From CAVRCT01 sp963719645 (GTDB lineage Bacteria > Pseudomonadota > Gammaproteobacteria > DSM-16500), in the NCBI GenBank assembly GCA_963719645.1, contig CAVRCT010000007.1, positions 62,001 to 126,000 on the forward strand: 64,000 bases of DNA, written 5' to 3'. Below are positions 17,097 through 24,844 of the stretch, piece after piece. The notes under the pieces are model-generated. The model was not told where the DNA came from and searched no databases. It saw only the letters and a program-made list of their open reading frames with translations. The translations under genes were made by a program, and so were the position numbers. Positions within the stretch are counted from its first letter, which is position 1. Each line of letters begins with the position of its first letter.

Positions 17097-17477
17097 ATGA
17101 TAGATCCATTGATTTTCACCGATAATGCAGCGGCTAAAGTTTGGGAATTAATCCATGAAGAAGGTAACTTTAATTTAAAGTTGCGGGTGTATGTCACAGG
17201 CGGTGGTTGTTCCGGGTTTCAGTATGGTTTTACGTTTGATGAAGTTGTGAATGCAGATGACACGGTTGTGACGAAAACAATTGAGACGGATGAAGATGAA
17301 GAGGGTGAAGAAGGTGAAGGCGGTTCCGTGGTGCAATTGTTAGTGGATCCGATGAGCTTTCAATATCTGGTGGGCGCTGAGATTGATTACAAAGAAGATA
17401 TCGAAGGCGCGCAATTTATTATTCGTAATCCTAATGCTAAAACCACCTGCGGTTGTGGATCCTCTTTTTCTGCTTGA
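17097..17477 (+). CDS. erpA: Iron-sulfur cluster insertion protein ErpA with an acidic insertion
   Basis: 126 residues, A-type carrier. The cluster cysteines are in VTGGGCSGFQYGF and the C-terminal TTCGCGSSFS. LLVDPMSFQYLVGAEIDY and NPNAKTTCGCGSS distinguish ErpA from IscA. It delivers Fe-S clusters to apoproteins such as IspG/IspH and respiratory enzymes. Residues about 61-78 are an acidic stretch (ETDEDEEGEEGEGG) that E. coli ErpA lacks, placed between the two cysteine regions. ATG 17097 follows GAGGATGGCGAG, and a TATATACT box lies 30 nt upstream. Confidence 0.93.
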   Translation: MIDPLIFTDNAAAKVWELIHEEGNFNLKLRVYVTGGGCSGFQYGFTFDEVVNADDTVVTKTIETDEDEEGEEGEGGSVVQLLVDPMSFQYLVGAEIDYKEDIEGAQFIIRNPNAKTTCGCGSSFSA

Positions 17478-17575
17478 TTTGTTGCACTTGAATACATTCG
17501 CATAAGTAATCTCAGGAAGAATTGTCATCCTGAGTGCTCCCACTCCCGAAATAAAGAGGGTAAGCGTCGAACTTC

Positions 17576-17782
17576 TTTTATACAAATCCCCCTTGTTCCC
17601 CCTTTTCCAAAGGGGGAGACTTTCTAAACAGCTCTGTGTTTTAACAGTGAAAGCTGCTTAGAAAGTCTCCCCCTTTTCAAAGTGAGAGACCTTCTAAACA
17701 GCTCTGTGTTTTAACAGTGAAAGCTGCTTAGAAGGTCTCCCACTTTGAAAAAGGGGGAACAAGGGGGATTTGTATAAAAAAA
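17576..17782. repeat. Family A palindrome with a duplicated inner hairpin
   Basis: The outer termini are as in the other family A copies. Inside, the hairpin CTTTCTAAACAGCTCTGTG...GCTGCTTAGAAAG is followed by a second, slightly different copy (CCTTCTAAACAGCTC...GCTGCTTAGAAGG). It looks like one element nested in, or duplicated within, another. Its flanks match those of the 11193-11326 copy. The 400-bp erpA to 17878 gap holds nothing else recognisable. Confidence 0.8.
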
Positions 17783-17877
17783 TTTAAATTTTTCTCTGTA
17801 GATTCCAATGGGGCGGTTACAAAAAATTAAATGCTTGGCTGGGGTTCTTTAGGGGTGCTCAAGATGACAACTCTTTC

Positions 17878-19632
17878 TCAAGCACCAGTGAAACCCAGAG
17901 TATGCTTGCCATCATTTTTTAATAGCGAGCGAATATCAGCTTTGAGAATCGATCTAATATCTGCTGGATTTTCAACACTTGCTTTACGCTCGGCATTCAT
18001 ATTGAGCGCACCTATCGGCGAACTTTCTCGCGGCTTGACTAACGTTTCATCCAGCATCGCCAAGGTTTGCGCTTCCATTTTGCAAAGGACATGATGGAGT
18101 TCATCTTTTTGTTTCAGCATCATTTCTCTTATATCGACATTACCTTCTGCTAAAGCAACAAAATAAATTATATTAATTGGATTGGTCTCGACCATTTCAA
18201 TGATACTCTGCGGCGTTGTTTTAAATGTATTTGCTATCTTCTGATTTAATTCGCGATTTTGTTGAGCGGCAGAAAAATTTAAAAATTCAGTCGCAGCTAA
18301 TTTTTTACTCTTAAACCATCTTAACAATAAAATAGTATCCACCAGAGAAGCTTCGCCTGCTTTCTCTTCTAATAATACATTTGTTAAGCGATCACCAAGC
18401 TGCTTATTTTTTAAAGCACATTGAAAAAAAGCAGCTAGACTCAGCGCTTCGTCACGATAAAGAAAAAACAAAACAATTTGTGGATTACGCTGAAGTCCGC
18501 GAACAAAAGCATCAAAAATAGTTGGATTTTCAAGTAATAATAGAGAGCTAGTTTCTCTATCGCCTAAACTTAACGAAATGCGCTGGTCATTGGTGCTGAT
18601 GTTATCTATTGCATTGGTAATCAGTTTTAAAATGGAGCCATGTCCCCGAACAAATTGATAATTAAAACTATACGTTAACTCAGACCATGCCTTTTTGTTG
18701 TGCGTTAAATTGAATAAATTAAGCGGATGATTGTCAGCCGCCATCGCAATTTCTTTTGCAAGATATTCTGAATAAACGGGCAGTAGCTTTCCAACAAATT
18801 CAATAAAACTTGGCAAATTTTCATCGTTCAATTTACTTAGCTGTTCTTTAAAATCCTGCATCATTTGAGTGTGAGAATTATTGTATATTTTAAATAAATT
18901 CAATTCTTCAATTCTTGCATCATCAATGGTTTTAAAAATCCAATAGTCTTCATCTTGATATTCACTTGTCATGGTTGCCATGACGTCTAACCATCTTGTT
19001 ACAGAATCACGATACTCTTCAGGGCTAATGCCTTTTCTCAAGAATTCTGAGTGGTCCCAGCAGTTATAGAGTTCGGCAAATATTTTTTTCATGAATGATT
19101 GATTATTTTGTGGCGAAAACATCATCCAAATTTCAGGATAGTCACCTGACCGGTCTTTCATCTTAGGATATTTAAATTTTTTATAGTCAGGCAATGAAAC
19201 GGATCCCGCTTGCAAAGGACGAATATTTGAATCAAGCGTATAACCACCCTGCAGCAAGAGAATCAATACTGAAACTGCATTTTTTACTGTCGTGCGATCT
19301 CGAATGGTGTTTCTGCCTTTTGCTGGATCTGGATTGAGGCAAGTATCAAAAATATCTTTGCACTGCTGCACTTCAGGCACATCTTTATTTGCGCCAACAA
19401 ATAATTCTTCGACTGCATGCACTTCAACAGCATGATTTTTGAATTCGGCTTGATAATATTGAACTTCGCTTGCTAAACACCAAAATCGAATTGGATTATG
19501 AGAATTTTGCTCCGCCATTTGCTTAGCGCCATCTACATCTTGCCCCTGCAAGATGGCATCTTTTGGCGCTGGACCTATCCAAATGTAATTAACAGGAGGC
19601 CCAGTTCTAAGCGTGGCAGTGGATGAACTCAT
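17878..19632 (-). CDS. Putative GT-A glycosyltransferase related to the large clostridial toxin type
   Basis: 584 residues. PVNYIWIGPAPKDA (residues 13-26) matches the UDP-sugar-binding start (IWIG) of TcdA/TcdB and DXD-type glycosyltransferases. LLQGGYTLDSNIRPL (about 126-140) aligns with the GG-YLDVD-LP metal motif, but with DSN in place of DXD. Next comes MFSPQNNQSFMKKIF, the acceptor-side segment. The remaining 350 residues are helical, with no known domain. No signal peptide. Many Legionella effectors are GT-A enzymes that glycosylate host GTPases, and I infer a similar role. The altered metal motif leaves activity uncertain. GGTGAT precedes ATG 19632. Confidence 0.55.
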   Translation of the reverse strand: MSSSTATLRTGPPVNYIWIGPAPKDAILQGQDVDGAKQMAEQNSHNPIRFWCLASEVQYYQAEFKNHAVEVHAVEELFVGANKDVPEVQQCKDIFDTCLNPDPAKGRNTIRDRTTVKNAVSVLILLLQGGYTLDSNIRPLQAGSVSLPDYKKFKYPKMKDRSGDYPEIWMMFSPQNNQSFMKKIFAELYNCWDHSEFLRKGISPEEYRDSVTRWLDVMATMTSEYQDEDYWIFKTIDDARIEELNLFKIYNNSHTQMMQDFKEQLSKLNDENLPSFIEFVGKLLPVYSEYLAKEIAMAADNHPLNLFNLTHNKKAWSELTYSFNYQFVRGHGSILKLITNAIDNISTNDQRISLSLGDRETSSLLLLENPTIFDAFVRGLQRNPQIVLFFLYRDEALSLAAFFQCALKNKQLGDRLTNVLLEEKAGEASLVDTILLLRWFKSKKLAATEFLNFSAAQQNRELNQKIANTFKTTPQSIIEMVETNPINIIYFVALAEGNVDIREMMLKQKDELHHVLCKMEAQTLAMLDETLVKPRESSPIGALNMNAERKASVENPADIRSILKADIRSLLKNDGKHTLGFTGA

Positions 19633-19691
19633 GTAATCACCCGTATTTTATTGGCTGTCAAATTTATTATAACAAGTTCAGTGATCATCAG

Positions 19692-19733
19692 CTGTCGAAC
19701 ACATTCGACAGAGTATGTTTTGTCGAGTATAAT
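19692..19733 (+). promoter_or_regulatory. Sigma-70-type promoter overlapped by a palindrome
   Basis: TCGACA (19705-19710), 17 bp, TATAAT (19728-19733): one mismatch to consensus. The -35 is inside the perfect palindrome CTGTCGAACACATTCGACAG (19692-19711), which would suit a repressor operator. It directs transcription toward the ATPase gene at 19771. Confidence 0.6.
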
Positions 19734-19770
19734 AGACACTACTGTTAAATTAACTAGACACTCTATTATT

Positions 19771-20937
19771 ATGCTTTCAAATCAAGATCTTACTGAAATA
19801 GTAGCCAGTTGGAGTTTTTGGGATTCTCCACCCTCGACTGGCTTATTGAGGCAACTGACATTGCCTGAACAGCTGCATGCTGATTTAGCGTTAATTATTC
19901 AAGGCGTGCGGCGCTGCGGTAAATCCACCTTGTTGTCTCAGTTGCCACAGATTTACCAGTTGCCCTATGCGCAATGCGTTTACTGTAATTTTGAAGACCC
20001 TCGATTGATGAATGAATTGGATCATCGGTTGTTGACCCATATCGTGATATTGGCAAGGAAAAAAATTGCGCCTGATCAACCTTGTTATTTTTTCTTCGAC
20101 GAAATTCAAAACGTCAATGAATGGGAAAAATGGTTACACAGTCAATTGGAACGGCCTAAGCAAAACTTTTTTGTTTTGACGGGATCTAATTCGCATTTGT
20201 TGAGTGGTGAATTTGCGACAGCATTAACGGGTCGTCATATTACGCTAGAGTTGTTTCCATTTTCTCTTGCCGAATTTAAGATGTTATTTCCTAACAGTTC
20301 TATTGAGGATTATTTAACAGCGGGTGGTTTTCCAAGACCGCTGACCTTTCCACAGCCTTATCAGCTATTGCAAGAATATTTTAACGATATTATTTTGCGT
20401 GATGTGCTCAGAAGAGTGAATGCGCGTACACCGGATGCGATCAAACAAGTTGCTAAAATGACGTTTGAAACGTGCGGCTCTGAATTAAGTTATCGAAAAA
20501 TTGCAGCAGTGACCGGTTTAACGGTCGATACGGTTAAGTCTTATTTGGCAGCTTGCGAAGATGCTTATTTAATATTTGCTTGTCAATTTTTCGCATTCTC
20601 TGAGAAAAAACGCTTAAGCAGGCAAAAAAAATATTACCCCATTGATTCGGGTTTGCGCCATGCGATTACGCATGGTCGAGATATAGGAAAAAGTTTAGAA
20701 TTAATGATTTATTTACGCCTGCGGCAATCAAATGAAAATGTTTATTATTGGCAAGAATTACATAAAGGCGAAGTGGATTTTGTAACGGTCAATGGCAGCG
20801 CGATCGTTCCTTATCAGGTTAGCTTAAATGGTCCAGAACCCCGTCATGAAAAATCATTACAACATTTTTATGAAATGTTTCCACAGGCAGGTGAAGCGGT
20901 ATTTATTTCGAAGGAAAATGCGGCTGATTTTTTATAG
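19771..20937 (+). CDS. AAA-family ATPase with DUF4143-type C terminus
   Basis: 388 residues. The P-loop is GVRRCGKSTLLSQL, Walker B is YFFFDEIQN, and sensor-like VLTGSNSHLLSGEFA and LTGRHITLELFPFSLAEF are typical of the AAA_14/DUF4143 family. The DUF4143 part contains ILRDVLRRVNAR and a C-terminal nuclease-like segment GEVDFVTVNGSAIVPYQVSL. Such proteins are widespread and poorly understood, often in mobile or defence-like contexts. I start at ATG 19771, which follows the promoter; the open frame to 19651 would run through the promoter and palindrome. Confidence 0.8.
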   Translation: MLSNQDLTEIVASWSFWDSPPSTGLLRQLTLPEQLHADLALIIQGVRRCGKSTLLSQLPQIYQLPYAQCVYCNFEDPRLMNELDHRLLTHIVILARKKIAPDQPCYFFFDEIQNVNEWEKWLHSQLERPKQNFFVLTGSNSHLLSGEFATALTGRHITLELFPFSLAEFKMLFPNSSIEDYLTAGGFPRPLTFPQPYQLLQEYFNDIILRDVLRRVNARTPDAIKQVAKMTFETCGSELSYRKIAAVTGLTVDTVKSYLAACEDAYLIFACQFFAFSEKKRLSRQKKYYPIDSGLRHAITHGRDIGKSLELMIYLRLRQSNENVYYWQELHKGEVDFVTVNGSAIVPYQVSLNGPEPRHEKSLQHFYEMFPQAGEAVFISKENAADFL

Positions 20938-20943
20938 ACATCA

Positions 20944-20967
20944 CAACATGGGCCGCAGCCCATGTTG
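20944..20967. terminator. Bidirectional hairpin terminator
   Basis: CAACATGGGC-CGCA-GCCCATGTTG followed by CTTTT lies between the convergent ATPase and glutamine synthetase genes. A perfect 10-bp stem is preceded by TT-poor sequence on the minus side, so it is stronger for the plus transcript. Confidence 0.75.
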
Positions 20968-20975
20968 CTTTTAAA

Positions 20976-22070
20976 TTAAGTATGCGACACTTCGTTCTTA
21001 GAAGACTTCTTAGGTTCAACCAATTTAATTCCACAAATGGTTTCCACTAACATAGCAGCGACTTCATAAGGATTTGCATTCGCGCCTGGACGACGGTCTT
21101 CTAAATAACCATATCCTTTTAATGCGACAGGACGCGGAATGCGGACAGATGCACCGCGATTGCCTATGCCGGCAACAAATTGAGAAATATGTGCTGTTTC
21201 ATGATGACCTGTTAAACGTAATTCAAGATCGTGGCCATAAACGGCGATATGTTCTTTGTGACGTAATTCAAGCGCTTTGATCGCTTTTTCAATCGCTGCC
21301 ATACCGGTTTTAGGATCACGTGTTGCATTGGTGGAAATATTGGTGTGCTTACCTGCGCCATTCCAATCACCTTTCACGGGTTTAGGATGCAATCTAGCAG
21401 AAATATCAAAATCTTCGCCTAAACGATAAAGCAACCAGCGAGCTAACCACAAATGATCAGAGACATTCACAGGATCTGCGCTCTCAGAGTCAACGCCACG
21501 ATAACCAATTTGGAATTCCCATTGGCCTGGCATCACTTCTGCATTCGTGCCATATAACATAATGCCGGCAACGAGACAGGCGCGAGCGTGTTGCTCAACT
21601 AAGTCACGGCCGAAGGCTTCATCTGCACCGACGCCGCAATAAAAAGGACCTTGTGGTGCGGGGTAACCGCGTTCTGGCCAACCTAAGGGTTGTTGACCAT
21701 CAAATAACGTGTATTCTTGCTCAAAACCAATCCAAGGATCTTGGTCTTTGCCACCTTGCTCCATCAATTGTACTAATCGAGCGCGCTTATTACTGGGATG
21801 CGGCGTGCCATCCGGATTTAAAACTTCGCATAACGCCAGATAATTGCCTTCGCCTAAAATAGGGTCATTGACCATGCAAACAGGTTGTAAGGTCAAATCC
21901 GAATCATGACCAGACGCTTGATAAGTAGATGATCCATCAAAAGCCCACTGCGGCAATTCGTCAACCGTCATCGCTTTTTTGCTGTGCGAAACAATTTTAA
22001 CTTTAGAGCGTAATGTTTGAGTTGGGCTGGTGCCATCAATCCAGATATAAGTAACTTGAGCTAGGTTCAT
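20976..22070 (-). CDS. Glutamine synthetase, eukaryotic type (GSII)
   Basis: 364 residues, the GSII length rather than about 470 for bacterial GSI. The N-terminal beta-grasp has YIWIDGTSPTQTLRSK and WAFDGSSTYQASGHDSD, equivalent to the eukaryotic FDGSSTGQ motif. The catalytic part has GFEQEYTLFD, EVMPGQWEFQIG, NGAGKHTNIST and RLTGHHET. It makes glutamine from glutamate, ammonia and ATP. GSII is the normal form in eukaryotes and occurs in some bacteria, such as rhizobia and actinomycetes. No adenylylation site of the GSI type is expected. No glnB or ntr genes adjoin it. Confidence 0.92.
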   Translation of the reverse strand: MNLAQVTYIWIDGTSPTQTLRSKVKIVSHSKKAMTVDELPQWAFDGSSTYQASGHDSDLTLQPVCMVNDPILGEGNYLALCEVLNPDGTPHPSNKRARLVQLMEQGGKDQDPWIGFEQEYTLFDGQQPLGWPERGYPAPQGPFYCGVGADEAFGRDLVEQHARACLVAGIMLYGTNAEVMPGQWEFQIGYRGVDSESADPVNVSDHLWLARWLLYRLGEDFDISARLHPKPVKGDWNGAGKHTNISTNATRDPKTGMAAIEKAIKALELRHKEHIAVYGHDLELRLTGHHETAHISQFVAGIGNRGASVRIPRPVALKGYGYLEDRRPGANANPYEVAAMLVETICGIKLVEPKKSSKNEVSHT

Positions 22071-22425
22071 AGGTGATCTCGTTATGTAAATTTGGACAAT
22101 TCCACATCGAGCCTGAGATAGGCGATATCGTGGGTCGAAGGATTTTACCTTAGGTTGAATGGGAATTGTATTTTTTTTTACGGTTAAATTCTTTGACTTG
22201 CTGAGCCATTTTTACAGGGCGTACTGCTCTGGTGTGGAACCGATGATTCTAGCCATAAAATTTTAATATAAAAATAAGCTTAGGATGGCTTATTGGCATA
22301 TATGACAATTTGTCATAAAATTCAGAGGTTGATTATTCTGCAGGCGTTGTTAGTGTAAAGCGAGTTTGGACACACGCAGAATACAGCATGAGAACGAATT
22401 CTGACGCTATCAGGAGTAATAAAAT
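22071..22425. promoter_or_regulatory. Divergent intergenic region with a TATGACA palindrome
   Basis: A 355-bp gap between GSII (minus) and the HigA-like gene (plus). TATGACA-ATT-TGTCATA at 22301-22317 is a perfect 17-bp palindrome that could bind a dimeric regulator such as the HigA-like protein. No coding frame for a HigB-type toxin is visible here. Confidence 0.4.
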
Positions 22426-22863
22426 ATGAATCCTGCATTAGAAAAAACAATTAAATTCTGGGGCTATCTTAGTCCTTATACTCATATTCCTCGTAATGAA
22501 TCTGAATATAATAAATTATTAGCTTTTGTTGGTAAGCTTATGAAATCGTCACGCGAAAAAAAGGATGAGCGTATCACAAGTCTTTTAAAGTTAATTGCAA
22601 AGAACATAGAAGAATATGAACTCCGTATTTATCCAGCAAAACCATTATCTCCTATTGAGATGCTTAGGTTTCTCATGGAGGAACATGATCTTGGGCAAAG
22701 CGATTTACCAGAAATCGGAAGTCAGTCTCTCGTATCCAAAATTTTGAATGGTGAACGACAATTAACAGTAGAGCACATTCAGAGGCTATCAAAACGATTT
22801 GGTGTGTCATCATCTGTTTTTATTGAAAGTGATGAAAATTATAAAGCTGTTGCAATGAGATAA
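22426..22863 (+). CDS. HigA-like antitoxin/XRE-family regulator
   Basis: 145 residues. The C-terminal half (about 85-135) is a helix-turn-helix of the HigA type: PIEMLRFLMEEHDLGQSDL, then LVSKILNGERQLTVEHI and LSKRFGVSSSVFI. The N-terminal half is the helical segment seen in COG5499 antitoxins, which normally pair with a HigB mRNA-cleaving toxin encoded just upstream. Here the upstream gap lacks any such frame, so it is either orphaned or paired with the small gene that follows 35 bp later. AGGAG precedes ATG 22426. Confidence 0.7.
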   Translation: MNPALEKTIKFWGYLSPYTHIPRNESEYNKLLAFVGKLMKSSREKKDERITSLLKLIAKNIEEYELRIYPAKPLSPIEMLRFLMEEHDLGQSDLPEIGSQSLVSKILNGERQLTVEHIQRLSKRFGVSSSVFIESDENYKAVAMR

Positions 22864-22897
22864 TAATCGATTTTAAATAGTTAAAGTTGGGTGAACT

Positions 22898-23092
22898 ATG
22901 GCAATAAAAACATCTCCTTTTACAGGGTGGAAACTTTCAGGAAAAGATGTGGAAATTTTCTTGAAACAAGTTGATGATAGCCGTCCAAATGTGAGGGCTC
23001 AAGAAGCTCTTGTGAAGGGTCGTGCTTTGTGTAGCCAGATTGGAAAAAATGGTTACTCTCCGATAAAGCCAACAAAAACAACTCTACGTTAG
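22898..23092 (+). CDS. Small hypothetical protein downstream of the HigA-like gene
   Basis: 64 residues, basic, no family recognised. It contains SPFTGWKLSGKDVEIFLKQ and a lysine-rich end, with no membrane segment. It starts with ATG behind a GGGTGAA site, lies 35 bp after the HigA-like gene, and is closed by a strong terminator at 23095, so both are probably one transcript. It could be a partner of the HTH protein; that is inference from position only. Confidence 0.5.
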   Translation: MAIKTSPFTGWKLSGKDVEIFLKQVDDSRPNVRAQEALVKGRALCSQIGKNGYSPIKPTKTTLR

Positions 23093-23094
23093 CG

Positions 23095-23115
23095 AGCCCG
23101 GATTTCATCCGGGCT
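23095..23115 (+). terminator. Rho-independent terminator
   Basis: AGCCCGGAT-TTC-ATCCGGGCT, followed 10 nt later by CTTTTTT. A nine-bp perfect GC-rich stem closes the HigA-like transcript. Confidence 0.75.
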
Positions 23116-23237
23116 ACAAGCTGTCTTTTTTACAATTGCGTTTTTTTAAAATATTCATTAGCAAGATATTTATGAAAATAAAAATTTATATTCTTGATAT
23201 TATTATTGCCAAGTAAATCATTTCTGAGGATTAGCTG

Positions 23238-23684
23238 ATGACAACAGAGAATTGGATTAGTTTGGGTATGTTACTTATTGCGATAGTTAGTGCAATTATC
23301 GCAGGAGGAAGTCTCTGGTTTACGTATAAACAATGGAAAAAACTGAAAAAGAAAATAGGAATGATTAATGATTCTGGTAAGGCTATTGAAATATTGCCTG
23401 CCTGGTACACAACAAGAATGATGCCTAAGGATTTAGGAGAGGGTCTGTTCGGTGTCGATTATTGGGCGTTTGGGTTGTTGATGTCTGATGGCCGCACCCT
23501 TGTCGTAACTAGCATTTCTTCATTATCTGATGATGGTAAATGGATGGATGTAAAACTTGCAACTGAAGATACTTGGTCTTTAGAGGCGAAGCCTGATTAT
23601 GTTTTTGCTATTGCTGCAGATAGGACTACTGCATCAGTGCAGGTTTCGCATGTTATTACTGCTATGGAGTTAATAACCAGCTAA
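23238..23684 (+). CDS. Hypothetical membrane-anchored protein
   Basis: 148 residues. An N-terminal membrane helix (about 8-30, LGMLLIAIVSAIIAGGSLWF) is followed by a basic coil (KQWKKLKKKIG) and a mixed alpha/beta domain ending in VSHVITAMELITS. No family recognised. GAGG lies upstream of ATG 23238. It stands alone between the HigA-like transcript and the convergent toxin-antitoxin pair, in a low-GC stretch unlike the housekeeping genes. Confidence 0.5.
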   Translation: MTTENWISLGMLLIAIVSAIIAGGSLWFTYKQWKKLKKKIGMINDSGKAIEILPAWYTTRMMPKDLGEGLFGVDYWAFGLLMSDGRTLVVTSISSLSDDGKWMDVKLATEDTWSLEAKPDYVFAIAADRTTASVQVSHVITAMELITS

Positions 23685-23715
23685 TAAGGATTTGGAGGGA
23701 GGTTTAGTTTTTTTC

Positions 23716-24135
23716 TTACAGTCGTTCTAGGGTCGCTTTTATAGCCGCTTCTTGATGAAGGGTAATGTCTTCTGATTGAAGGCTGCAAATTAACAGTTTT
23801 TTGGTGAGATTTATATCCAAGTCACCGATAGTTTTTATGTCCCCGGTAAAATGGCGCTGTAATAATTCTTTAGACTTGAGGTCATAAAACTCGCTTAAAC
23901 TAACCCATGTATCGATAGGAAAAGAAGATGTTCCTCTAGGGATAAAAAAGTTTGGGTGTGCATCCTTATGTTGACAGCCGGAGTTCTTTTTTTTGTACTT
24001 CTCCCTGGAAGTTGTTTTCGCGGCAATATAAAAATAACCATCAACTTGTGAAGTGAGTAAGATAATAAGCTTATTGCCAGTTGTTCCATCCGTAAAAAGG
24101 AATTTTTGGTCGTGTAAAATAGTGCCTGGATTCAA
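23716..24135 (-). CDS. Putative toxin of a Panacea-type toxin-antitoxin pair, family unknown
   Basis: 139 residues, not matched to a known toxin family. It begins MNPGTILHDQKFLFTDG, then KLIILLTSQVDGYFYIAAKTT, a beta-rich opening reminiscent of small MazF/PemK-like barrels. A helical end follows (IKTIGDLDINLTKKLLI). The MazF resemblance is weak and only by eye. Its start codon overlaps the stop of the Panacea-domain gene in an ATGA, the usual coupling of antitoxin first, toxin second. No signal peptide or membrane helix, so a cytosolic target is expected if it is a toxin. Confidence 0.5.
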   Translation of the reverse strand: MNPGTILHDQKFLFTDGTTGNKLIILLTSQVDGYFYIAAKTTSREKYKKKNSGCQHKDAHPNFFIPRGTSSFPIDTWVSLSEFYDLKSKELLQRHFTGDIKTIGDLDINLTKKLLICSLQSEDITLHQEAAIKATLERL

Positions 24136-24680
24136 CGGTATGCGTCCTTCATTTCTTTGCTTTCTTTTGCGAGTTCGATGATGTGCTCTTCTGACTTATC
24201 AATAGCATATTGATATGGAATCAAATCACGAGGTTTGTTTTCTTCTTTGTAAACCCGATACCAAGGTAGGCTTTCCAAATGTGTTTTTTCAACCATATCT
24301 GTTGCAGTAATATTCTTGTATTGCTCAGCTATTTTTTGAATTAGATTAATTTCTCTTTTGGAAAAATGGCTCAAGTCAGGCTCTTTAAGAGGTTTTACAT
24401 TTAAAGTGGGATATCCACCAAAGTTTGACTGTTCAAGTTTAATATTATCTAAGAAATCCGGTTCTGGTGAATCAAATTCATCATACAAAGAAGTCGGAAC
24501 TGGTCCTAAATTCCAAGCATAATATTCTAAACCTGTAACACTTCGTCCGGTTTGTTTAAAATGTTCGAAGTCTAAAAAATAAAGCAGCTTAAATAATTTA
24601 GTTTTGCCGCAAAAATTTGTATTTTTGGCAAAATATACAACAGCAGCGATTAGTTTATTTCGGTCATTGTCAATTAGCAT
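24132..24680 (-). CDS. Panacea-domain (DUF4065/SocA-like) antitoxin
   Basis: 182 residues. NKLIAAVVYFAKNTN, then KTKLFKLLYFLDFEHFKQTGRSVTGLEYYAWNLGPVP, is the hallmark of the Panacea/DUF4065 fold (family KL-YLLYYLDFLH...TGL-Y-AW-YGPVP). It is continued by LINLIQKIAEQYKNITATDMVEKTH. Panacea proteins neutralise many unrelated toxins encoded next to them, and Caulobacter SocA acts as a proteolytic adaptor. The downstream gene overlaps by 4 bp. TATAAT (minus strand, 24692-24687) ends 6 nt before ATG 24680 and there is no ribosome site, so the message may be leaderless. Confidence 0.8.
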   Translation of the reverse strand: MLIDNDRNKLIAAVVYFAKNTNFCGKTKLFKLLYFLDFEHFKQTGRSVTGLEYYAWNLGPVPTSLYDEFDSPEPDFLDNIKLEQSNFGGYPTLNVKPLKEPDLSHFSKREINLIQKIAEQYKNITATDMVEKTHLESLPWYRVYKEENKPRDLIPYQYAIDKSEEHIIELAKESKEMKDAYR

Positions 24681-24686
24681 ATTGGC

Positions 24687-24692
24687 ATTATA
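24687..24692 (-). promoter_or_regulatory. TATAAT box implying a leaderless toxin-antitoxin mRNA
   Basis: On the minus strand TATAAT is followed by GCCAAT and then the ATG, placing the expected start of transcription at or next to the A of the start codon. No -35 hexamer is visible at 17 bp; a TTGACT lies 23 bp upstream, too far for standard spacing. Confidence 0.4.
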
Positions 24693-24844
24693 GCTTATTA
24701 TTAATAAATATATATAGTCAAAAAATGTGCAAAAATGAATTACTCATAGCTTACATCGGTACTTACAAGAGGCTGGGTATTAGAAAGCTGGTTACAAGTC
24801 AGTTACATTTTACATTGAATGATACGGCAAATTCTAAGTAGAAG

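Noticed and set aside
22071..22425. Hidden HigB toxin upstream of the HigA-like gene
   Set aside because: No frame of suitable length on either strand and no HigB-like motif.
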